DNA of 64,000 nt, from assembly GCA_025084515.1 (NCBI GenBank), contig JAJAGP010000248.1:1-64000 (forward strand). The letters are read 5' to 3'. Position 1 is the stretch's first letter. The number at the start of each line of letters is the position of its first letter. This stretch comes from Ancistrus triradiatus (Eukaryota; Chordata; Actinopteri; Siluriformes; Loricariidae). Shown here one piece after another: positions 55,673-64,000 of this stretch. Position numbers and translations under genes: made by a program. The notes beneath the pieces were generated by a model. It was not told the DNA's origin and searched no databases. It worked only from the letters and a program-made list of their open reading frames with translations.

Positions 55673-57120
55673 GTGAAAAAATAACAATAATAAGCATTAT
55701 TAACAATATTTTTAAAAATGACAATTTCTGGTACTTCCTTCCTGTCCACTAATGTTTGTCTACCTGGTTGGTGCCTGTATTTGGTCTGTCTTTAACTTCT
55801 CTGCTTGTCTGTTTCGCTCTGACACTTTTGTCACATCTTTTGTTTTTCAAAGCACACTCTTTCAGACTCTTTCTTTCTTTTGGATGTTTCTCACACTTCC
55901 ACACATCATCACACACAGATCCCTCACCTTACACTTGTGCCCTGCCCTATACAAAGGTCCAGAGATTCTGGCAGAGAACTTATGCTGAGCCTCTAACTAA
56001 AGATCTAACTCAGAACTGGAAGAAAAACATGCGTCACTTGCTCTCTAGTGGCTGCACAAGTGAACTCTTACAGTTATTGTAGTGTGTATAATCAGGTTTG
56101 CACTGGTTGACAACAGATAACTAATATATAACTGTTATACACATGCTAAACCTTTTTTAGTGTATATAAATTCACAACAATGATAGAAGATACTCTTCAG
56201 AAGATGGTATGATGGAGCTGATACTTTTGTGTTGATAGACAGTATTAGGAACAACACAGAAGATCAGCCAGATGAACCACAAACTCTGTGAGTGAATTTG
56301 AACCGGTTTATATAGTTCTAGTTTAGAGAGAATATACAAACAAAGCAGTACTACTCACAGTAGGACAGGTACATATACTTACAAACACCATTTACAGCTT
56401 GGTACAAATAATTAGAGGAAAATCATCCACACAAACACGAGGAACTTACAGAAAAAAAGTCTCTAAACACATCGACCAAGTTACAACATTCTATATTCCA
56501 AACATCCAAACACAAACGAGGATTTCCGCTCTTAAACTCCCACCTCTGCTCGTGGATCTGCAGGGTTGATTGGGCCACAACATTTTTATTTACTGTTATA
56601 ATCTATTATGACTTTTAAGACCTCCGTCATTAAAGTGTATGTCCGTCTGTTGTGTGTACACCTTGCCTTAGAAGCCAGCAGGAGAAGTGAATTGATTCTG
56701 AAGATGAGACATTGCAAGAAGGCCTAAACACACATAAAAAGACAGAAAATGATATTTACACAAAAGCACAAACAAAATTCAGTGAAGCTTTTTGAGGGCC
56801 TATAAATCTATACATGATTGCTGCCCAAGCAAACAGAGTTTATTTAAGATAAAATCAAACTATGTATGGTGATTCACAAGGTGATGGTACAATGTTTTGA
56901 TTCTCTTTCTTTCTTTATGTCTTTTTTTATTTATCCATTCCACAGCTGATTTCCTCTTTAGATCTGTCCGGTATCAGCTAAACGATCAGCACAGTTGGTC
57001 ATTTTTATATCTTCAACACACAACTTACGTCAACATAAAAAAAAAAACAAGCCTCGATGTTACAGCTTGGCCGTGTTGCTTCAGACTGCGTTGTTTATCC
57101 GTAAAGACTTAATCCCGCGC
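55673..57120. other. No gene recognised
   Basis: AT-rich sequence. The 108-codon frame at 55756-56082 lacks a recognised domain. No SINE, LINE or Tc1 landmarks are seen. Confidence 0.4.
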
Positions 57121-58020
57121 GGATGTTAAAACGCTTTGTGACTTTTTCCTGTTTTTGCAAATACGTTCTCAAATCCCATCCCAAATATAGAAACTCTGCG
57201 CATATGCCGGAGCGTTTCTGATTAGCGGTTATTAGAAACACAGGGCCGAAGATGATGAGCGCTGAAGATGAGCATTAATCTTTCTGACAGGGTCGTCTGG
57301 TTCGTCTGAATGCCTATTTATGGAAATGAAGGCGTGTGACAGAGACTGATGACAGAGTTCTGTAATGACTCTCTCACCGCCGTCCGAGCTCAGACCGGCC
57401 TGCGTCATCAGAGTAATCAGACCAGGACCGACGAGCATCGAGAAACAAACAATAACGTGCTCTAATCAACATTTAACACGAGACTCCAGCTCTCAAACTC
57501 CATCAGCGCTATCGTGCCTCGTTAGCGCACCCGCCGGCTGATTGGATCCCGCCCTCTCCGCGCAGGCCTCGACATCGCTCTTCATCCTGCCTGGCCGAGG
57601 CCGCCACGCTGTCGACGCCACATATTAGACCGCATCCCAATCCACACGCGGGTGTAAAGCAGTCCGGGCAGGACGTGTCAGAGCGCCACTCAAGGATTAG
57701 GAAAGCACTCATTAAACGCACATCGTACATGGTAATTTCAAATCCGCTATTAATGCCATTTCACAATCTGCCCCGAGAGCTCAGGCTCCACCTCACTCCC
57801 TCCACTGAGTCCCTCTGTCTGACTCCCAAGCTTTTGATCCAACAATCTGAGCAGCAGCCAGACTGAAATGAGGCGGGACTTTTTAGATGCAGGCGTTGGA
57901 CCAGACTTGTGCTAAAAAAAAGTGGCCACATCTTGGTTCGTAAACTGGAGAATCTCCACAGGAATAAACTAAAGCAATATGTTTCTGCTTATTTCACTAA
58001 ACAACCCTTAGCAAATTGGC
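57121..58020. other. Unique non-coding block, enhancer-like
   Basis: Evenly composed and repeat-free at about 57160-57780. Includes GCATTAATCTTTCTGACAGG and TATTTATGGAAATGAAGGCG. Strong candidate for a conserved element by exclusion. Confidence 0.45.
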
Positions 58021-58240
58021 AGAAATATAGACTGTGCAAAAGTTTAGGCACTTCTGAAGAGGTTTTTTTTATTATTTATTTGTTCCTGTCAGTGTTCCTC
58101 ACCACATTTTGTCCACCAAGTTAAGGGAGCCATAGGCCAGTTATCACCAACATCGAGTACTTACATCGCTGCTCCTCCAGCCATTTTCATGTTTTGTGAG
58201 TCACTCTGGATAAGAGAACCTGCCAAATGACTAAATATAA
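58021..58240 (+). mobile_element. Family I terminal motif and S2 tail fragment
   Basis: TAGACTGTGCAAAAGTTTAG (GCACT) at 58027-58052 is an end motif of the type at 54055. GTGAGTCACTCTGGATAAGA and CCTGCCAAATGAC at 58195-58235 match the S2 SINE tail. Confidence 0.5.
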
Positions 58241-58633
58241 ACGTACAGCCACACAGGATGGCCTGTAAAAGTTAGAATTACCTCAGGTCCCTGTGCAAAT
58301 TGAATCTGTCTGAATCTGTGTGTGGTTTAATTTTCCGGAGAAAAACTGGGCATGAAGCAGAGTTGCAAGGTGGCTCTGCCTCCAACATCTATTAACCTTT
58401 TATTATATTTATTGTGTGGCTGTGTGCTGAAGCGCAGTGTGCTCAAGTCCTCCCTCCATCCGTCCCCTGCCTCCCTCCACACAGCGTGACTCAGTGTGTA
58501 ATATCGGAGGAATTCGGGTTCTATCAGTACGGCTACGAACTGTGGACTGAACCCATCTGCTGGAACTCTTACACCTGAAAATAGTTTACTTTTCCAAATT
58601 GAATCTCAGTATTTATTCGACGTGTCACACATG
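58241..58633. other. No gene recognised
   Basis: Unique sequence, possibly regulatory, no exon seen. Confidence 0.4.
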
Positions 58634-59968
58634 CAGTGGTGCTTGAAAGTTTTCTAGATTTCTGCACGAATATGAGCTAAATCATTAAACAAGTCCTAAA
58701 ATTACATACAGAGCAGCCAATTAAATAAATTAGACACAAATATCATGCTTGGTCATTTATTTATTGAGGAAAACGATCCAGTATTACATATCTGAGAGTG
58801 GTAAAAGTATGTGTTTCAGTCCATGGGATGATCACTCAGGTGTGAGTTGGCACCTTGTTATATTTGAAGAACAGAGCTCTGTCAGAGTCTGATACAAAAC
58901 CCCCAATGCAAAACCATCTCTAAAGAGTTTGGGTTCCATCAATCCACAGTCAGACAGATTGTGTACAAATGGAGGAAATTCAAGCTCATTGTTACCCTCC
59001 AAGAGCTCCAAGAGCAAGGCGTGTAATAGTTGGCGAGGTCACAAAGAACCCCAGGGTAACTTCTAAGCAACTGAAGGCCTCTCTCACATTGGCTAATGTT
59101 AATGTTCATGAGTCCACCATCAGGAGAACACTGAACAACAATGGAGTGCATGGCAAATTTACAAGAAGAAAGCCACTGCTCTCCAAAAGCTATTGCTGTT
59201 CATCTTAAAAAAAGGGACAGATGAGACCAAAAAAAACACTTTTTGGTTTAAATGTGAAGTGTTGTGTGTGGAGAAGGGAAAACCCTGCATTTCAGCATAA
59301 GAACCTTATCCCATCTGTGAAACATGGTGGTGGTAGTATCATGGTTTACTCTTTTGCTGCATCTGATTCAGGATGACTTATCACCATTGATGGAACAATG
59401 AATTCCAAATTATAGCAGCAAAATCTAAAGATAAATGAATTGAATCTCAAGAGAAGGTGGGTCATGCAGCAAGACACCAACCCTAAGCACACAAGCCGTT
59501 CCACCAAAGAATGGTTACAGAAGAATAAAGTTCATGTTTTGGAATGGCCAAGCCAAAGTTCTGACCTTAATCCAATGGAAATGCTGTGGAAGGACCTGAA
59601 GCGAGCAGCTAATGTGAGGAAACCCACCAACATCCCAGAGCTGAAGCTGTTCTGTACGGAGGAATGGGCTAAAATTCCTCCAAGCCGGTGTGCAGGACTG
59701 ATCAACAGCTACAGGAAACGTTTAGCTGCAGTTATTGCTGCACAGGGGGATCCTATGGTTCACATACTTTTACCCCTCACAGATATGTAATACTGGATAA
59801 GTTTCCTCAATAAATAAAAGATGATCTATAATATCTATAATAATTTTGTCTCATTTAATCTCATTTAATTGGGTTTTACTTTAGGACTTGTGTGAAATTC
59901 TGATGATCTCATATCTATGCAGAAATCTAAAAAGTTCTAAAGGGTTCACAAACTTTCAAGCACCACCG
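58634..59968 (+). mobile_element. Tc1-like family A, near full-length, inactive
   Basis: This is the most complete transposon in the window (about 1335 bases). The left inverted repeat region (58634-58813) carries an outer CAGTGGTGCTTGAAAG and an inner GAGAGTGGTAAAAGTATGTG. The right one (59761-59968) carries an inner CACATACTTTTACCCCTCAC and an outer AACTTTCAAGCACCAC. This is IR/DR architecture. The transposase is broken. The frame 58969-59208 gives the N-terminal VNVHESTIRRTLNNNGVHGK. The frame 59440-59790 gives VMQQDTNPKHTSRSTKEWLQ and, separately, VLEWPSQSSDLNPMEMLWKD. In the motif the usual QDNDPKH reads QDTNPKH, so the second catalytic aspartate is asparagine. The 3' flank reads CGTA. 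Confidence 0.9.
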
Positions 59969-60224
59969 TATTATACACAAAAGGAAGTGTTGGAAGTGCC
60001 AGCGTGTCATTCTTCGTACTTATTATCTGAGACTTCACCTGTCAATCATGTGTCCAGGACCAATAGATGACTGACATTTGTGCTCGCTGACATTCCCATG
60101 ATTCCTTTCCATCTGGTTTCTGTCTCCGAATTGGATTTGACTACAGAGGAGAATGGAAGCAAGTCAAACTGACAACGTTTCGGTTCTGGGAAGGATGACA
60201 GGTGTGGGATATGGCAGTGCTCGA
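59969..60224. other. No gene recognised
   Basis: Short unassigned spacer. Confidence 0.4.
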
Positions 60225-60452
60225 GGATATTAAACACATTTACAGACTTGTGTGTCACGGGACTCACCACAGTCTGTATTGGACTGAGATCTGCTGACTG
60301 TGGAGGCTGTTTGAGTTACAGCGAAATCATTAAACTTTGGAACATGGAGTGTTATCCTGCTGGAAGTAGCCTTCAGAAGATACACTGTGCTCATAAAGGG
60401 GTGCACATGGTCAGCAACAATACTCAGGTAGGCTGTGGGGTTTAAAGAAGAT
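60225..60452 (-). mobile_element. Tc1-like family D fragment
   Basis: On the minus strand AYLSIVADHVHPFMSTVYLL (60349-60430) is the family D transposase block. It is followed by a decayed catalytic region (HVPKFNDFAV in place of the CHKA..DWF-like motif) and ends near SRSQSNTDCGESRD. Part of the central transposase only. Confidence 0.75.
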
Positions 60453-60899
60453 GAGTGCAGGAAGCTGTAGTTTGTATTTTTTGTGACTATGAACAGACAC
60501 TTAGATAAATAATCAGACACTTCCATCCAGTCCCTGTGAGCTTTATCACCATCATTCTCCAGCCTTTCAGTTCTATTCCACCAGATCTCTTCTTTAATAT
60601 CCATGTGTTTAGAGGCAGCCTGTTGCTCGTCCTATAAGCTCCTGGTGAGCTGTTCTGCCCGGCAACCGAGCTCTGATTGGTCAGCCTGATTTTAATGCAG
60701 AAATTAGAACAGGCTCTGATTAAAAAATTTCACGCAGCATCGCAGTCCATCAGTTCCTGTCTCAGAGTGAAGGATGGCCTTTATATGCGTGTGTTTTTTC
60801 GTCCATGAAAATCAGACTCAGAATCAGTTTGAAAAGACCTTAATTCTGTCTGGTCAGGTGTTTAGTCAGATCTTAAGGATTAGACAGAAGCACTCTGAA
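60453..60899. other. No gene recognised
   Basis: Unique-looking sequence. No exon or repeat is seen. Confidence 0.4.
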
Positions 60900-61785
60900 C
60901 TTGGCGACATAAACTACTAGCCACTCAGCTCAAGGGTCAACAATATGGTAGGACTATTCATTATATGAAATCATCCCAGGGATAGCACTTTCAGAACCTA
61001 AGGCAATAAATGACTGTTTCAGAGATTATTACAAAAATCTGTTCCAATCAAGGTCGACATCAACGCCTTGCTGAGCGGCCTTCAGCTGCCCAAGTTGAAC
61101 GATGCCCCCCAGAAAGCCTCGGATGCTGAGCTGTCCGGGGAAGAGATTATCAGATCCATCAACACTAAAGCTTGGCCCAGATGAGTTTGGAATTGTTTTA
61201 TAAAACAATTTGCTGACCAGATTGCCCCTCTTACATTGAGATTGTATGCCCAGTCCTCTGACATGGCCACACTTCCCCTGACACTGTATAATACAAAGAT
61301 CTTCCTCTTGTTAAAATGAGGCGAGGATGACGCAGCGCTCTCCTCATATAAGCCTGTTGCATTATTAAACTCAGACGTAAAAACCTTTATGAAATGACTA
61401 GCGGAACAGACTGAACAGACTGCCTCTATTTCTCACCTGGACCAGACAGGCTTTATTCCTAACACATATCTGTTCTTCAATGTTGCACGGCTCAGAAATA
61501 TAATGTACCACAAATTTGACAGGCTGTTTTCTGGACTTTTTGTTCTCTCTGTGTCTAGACGCAAAGAAAGTGTTTCATCAGGTGCTATATATTAAAAGTC
61601 CTTGAGGTGTTTGGGATGTGGACACTCGTTTATTGCGTGCTCCAGATGTCATATTCACGCCGCCTATAATTTAAGCAGGGGAATTGCCAGGGATGCCCCC
61701 TCTGCCCACTCCTCTTTCCCCTAGCTATTGAGCCCCTAGTTATTAGTATTAGAGACTGTAAACAGACTCAAAACAGAAAAGACGC
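60900..61785 (+). pseudogene. L1/Tx1-like LINE ORF2 remnant, N-terminal RT part
   Basis: Plus-strand reading across frames gives AINDCFRDYYKNLFQS, then ELSGEEIIRSINTKAWPR, and CFIKQFADQIAPLTLRLYAQ. Further on are KPVALLNSDVKTFMK (the P-I-S-L-L-N-V-D-x-K block of L1 RTs), HLDQTGFIPNTYLF (D-Q-x-G-F-I) and SSFPLAIEPLVISIRDC (F-A-L-A-I-E-P-L). The order matches L1-type RT. Stops interrupt it. It breaks off at about 61785. Confidence 0.8.
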
Positions 61786-62285
61786 TGTACAGCGCTGCCC
61801 GATGTATGATGTTAGAGTAATTAGTACTGTACTGAGCTCTAACTACCATATTTTCATTAATAATGACAACAGATTACTTTGTTAATTGCTTATTTAGGTA
61901 CTGGTATGCTGCCCGATATGGCAGCTTATTATTAGAGTGCATTATGTATAGCGTTTTGCTCCTTCTACCGCATCAACTGCAATGAACAGCCAATCATCGC
62001 AGCAGATCGACGAGCAGAGGCGGGAGTTAAGAGTTTAACAGCAGAAGTCCATCACTCATGCAAAAGCTTATCTTATCACTTATCATCATTGTTAGCTCAT
62101 GTTTGGTCTAGAAAACTGTTGTGATTTGGTTGATGTGTTTGGAGACTTTTTTGTGTAAGCTCCTCATGTTTGTGCGGATGACTTTCCTCTGTTTATTCGC
62201 ACCAAGCTGGAAATGGTGTTGGTAACTGTACAGTATGTACCTGTCCTGTTGTAAATAAAATAAAATTAAGCACAAAATCTAATAA
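61786..62285. other. Insert of unknown type between LINE pieces
   Basis: No recognisable family. It includes CAGCGCTGCCCGATG near its left edge and a GTAAATAAAATAAAATT run at its right edge. It lies between the RT part and the YADD motif of the L1-like LINE. Confidence 0.4.
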
Positions 62286-62345
62286 TATGCAGATGACAGT
62301 TTTATTTTTGTCATGTCAGGTCAACTTGCACAATACAACAGACCA
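62286..62345 (+). pseudogene. L1-like LINE YADD motif fragment
   Basis: TATGCAGATGACAGTTTTAT encodes YADDSFI, the catalytic motif of L1-type RTs (usually YADDLLL). It lies downstream of the 60900-61785 part and upstream of 63125, so all three probably come from one element. Confidence 0.6.
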
Positions 62346-62374
62346 CTGTCTCAGTTCAGCTTATCTATATCCTC

Positions 62375-62505
62375 AGCCCCAGCTGGGCTAGCCTAGGGTG
62401 ACAGTGGAAGGGAAAAAATCCCTAAATCATAAGGAAGAAACCTTGGGAGAACCAATACTCAAAAAGAGACCCGACCTCTTTGGGCGACTTAGATGTTACA
62501 TGTAA
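62375..62505 (-). repeat. Fish LINE/SINE 3' tail repeat (E5)
   Basis: On minus: ACATCTAAGTCGCCCAAAG, GGTTCTCCCAAGGTTTCTTC and CACTGTCACCCTAGGC. Same family as 4067, reverse orientation. Confidence 0.75.
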
Positions 62506-62570
62506 GAATGGAACTAAATTACCTAAATAATACATGTATAGTAATAGTTTAAATAAACAGAAGATAAATA

Positions 62571-62870
62571 TACAGTGGGGCAAAAAAGTATTCAGTCAGC
62601 CACTGATTGTGCAAGTTCTCCTACTTAGAAAGATGAGAGAGGTCTGTAATTCTCATCATAGCTACACTTCAACTATGAGAGACAAAATGAGAAAAAAAAA
62701 TCCAGGAAATCATATTTTAGGATTTTAAAGAATTTAACTGTAAATCATGGTGGAAAATAAGTATTTGGTCAGTAACAAACAAGCAAGATTTCTGGATCTC
62801 ACAGACCTGTAACTTATTCTTTAAGAAGCTCTTCTGTCCTCCACTCGTTACCTGTATTAATGGCACCTGC
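62571..62870 (+). mobile_element. Tc1-like family G 5' terminal fragment
   Basis: CAGTGGGGCAAAAAAGTATT, CAGCCACTGATTGTGCAAG, CTTAGAAAGATGAGAGAGGT and GTGGAAAATAAGTATTTGGT are the well-known end of a fish Tc1-like family. The coding part is absent. The piece ends in CACCTGCACCTGTAAT. Confidence 0.85.
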
Positions 62871-63124
62871 ACCTGTAATAATTAAAATAGAAAATGTAAT
62901 GAAAGAAAATATAATAAATAATAAATAAAATCAAATCAAATATAGACTGTATTTTATTAAAGAGAGAATAATTTCTTTATATTGTTTAGAATATAATAAA
63001 ATAGAGAATATAAAACTATAATTAGGCATTATTTAGTCCAGTAACATGTCACTGAGGGTTTCTCGTCCTCAGCATGTATGTTTTAGTGGCATTTTTGTCT
63101 TATCGGCTCTTTCAGTGAAATATC
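62871..63124. other. AT-rich spacer
   Basis: AT-rich, no recognised content. Confidence 0.5.
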
Positions 63125-63610
63125 CGGTTACACAACTAATTGTGGTCTTTGCCAGCTAATCTCAGTTCTATATTCCCAAACTCTCTTCAGTTTAGGTTCC
63201 TCAGGCAAAATTACATATCTCAGCATGGTATTAACAAAGGACCCCAAGGCACGTTTAAACAAAATTTAATCGAGAAAATGGATCAACTCAAAATGAAACG
63301 AGATATTGCTAAGTCGCCAGTACTGCCTCTTTCACTTATTGGCTGTGTAAGCACCATAAAAGATCCTTTGCCACAGTTTTTTATATTTATTTCATACCCA
63401 TTTTCATTTTGTAATCATTTTTAGAGCATTAGATCCAATCATCATTCCCTGCTGGCTGGTTTGGGGCCACTGTGGCTTCAGCATTACTACTGGGTTTTGG
63501 CTAAACACCAGAGCTTTGATGTACTGCCAAAAAGAGTGTTGTCTCTGCATCTTCCAGGCTGACAATCGAGAGAGAGAGCTGCTTGTTGGCTCCCCCTCCC
63601 AGCTCATCGT
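63125..63610 (+). pseudogene. L1-like LINE ORF2 C-terminal remnant
   Basis: The frame 63140-63424 encodes LQFRFLRQNYISQHGINKGP and, later, PVLPLSLIGCVSTIKDPLPQ then FFIFISYPFSF. This is the LIGRINTIKM-N-x-LPKFLYLF-like domain of L1/Tx1 ORF2. A related part continues in another frame (MMYCQKECCLC, 63516 on). It lies in the same orientation as, and downstream of, the RT parts at 60900 and 62286. Confidence 0.75.
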
Positions 63611-63704
63611 TTTACCCTACTCTAACGATGGATCATTTAGTCACTACCTGACACGTTCATACACCATCTGGCACCGTGTCACCTACCCATCTTCATTTTT
63701 AAAT

Positions 63705-63835
63705 CTAGGCTGCCCAAGAAGGTTGGGTCTTGGTCCTCATCACATTTTTCCTGGCCACTGTCGACCTAGGCTTGCTCATTTGAGGCTGTGGGCCTAGATA
63801 TTTGTAAAGCTGCTTTGACATAATGACTTTGACTC
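63705..63835 (+). repeat. Fish LINE/SINE 3' tail repeat (E6)
   Basis: ATCTAGGCTGCCCAAGAAGG, CTGGCCACTGTCGACCTAGG and GTAAAGCTGCTTTGACATAA. It may be the 3' end of a LINE or SINE. Confidence 0.75.
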
Positions 63836-64000
63836 TTTCTTCTGACTCTTTTTCTCCCAGAAGTTAATAACCTAGAGTTGGATTTTGTTAATATTTTTTT
63901 CAGAGCAGTTAATCTCCAATTTGTAACCTTAGGGAGCCATGGGAGAGCGATCTGAACATTAAGATTGACAGAGAGATCTGGGAGCGGGGACTTACCGGGA
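63836..64000. other. No gene recognised (window end)
   Basis: Nothing recognised; the window cuts the sequence here. Confidence 0.4.

Overview
This window looks like non-coding nuclear DNA from a ray-finned fish. The evidence is the repeat content: many Tc1/mariner relics with recognisable fish-type transposase fragments, tRNA-derived SINEs related to the DANA type, L2/CR1-like and L1/Tx1-like LINE fragments, a common fish LINE/SINE 3' tail ending in ACTTGACTTGACT, and long GT/CA, TA and ATT microsatellites. An ostariophysan such as a catfish is my inference and is not proven. I found no convincing host protein-coding gene, rRNA or tRNA gene, and no CRISPR array or operon. The longest open frames are short and fall in dead transposons or low-complexity repeats.

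Layout. 0-4.5 kb: a SINE, then Tc1 relics inserted between two related ~190 bp blocks. 5.5-6.7 kb: a 40 bp minisatellite with nested higher-order periods. 6.7-10 kb: mostly unassigned sequence, with a degenerate minisatellite and SINE pieces. 10.3-13.1 kb: a Tc1 family A copy split by a shortened family C copy, then a 42 bp minisatellite. 13.8-14.9 kb: a composite minisatellite. 15-20.3 kb: SINEs, ATT/GT/CA microsatellites, a probable PIF/Harbinger relic and an internally deleted Tc1. 20.3-30 kb: unique, enhancer-like blocks alternating with Tc1 families A, B and D and a LINE. 30.7-35.2 kb: unique sequence, a family D Tc1 and an L2-like LINE. 35-37.8 kb: Tc1 relics, a minisatellite and a TA microsatellite. 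38-48.5 kb: Tc1 relics and LINEs alternating with unique blocks. 48.8-53.5 kb: two minisatellite regions, one degenerate and cut by transposons, the other telomere-like. 54-64 kb: more Tc1 relics, including the most complete copy (58.6-60.0 kb), and an L1-like LINE broken into three pieces.

Tc1 families are lettered A to L only for use inside this window; matching them to named database families would need a Repbase or Dfam search. None of the copies looks able to make an active transposase. The unique blocks between the transposons contain homeodomain- and octamer-type motifs and could be conserved regulatory elements, so the window may lie in a gene desert or a large intron. That is inference; a multi-fish alignment would settle it. 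I did not find a new gene system. The most unusual signals are structural: the nested tandem arrays, the 525 bp repeat within telomere-like DNA, and the layered transposon insertions.
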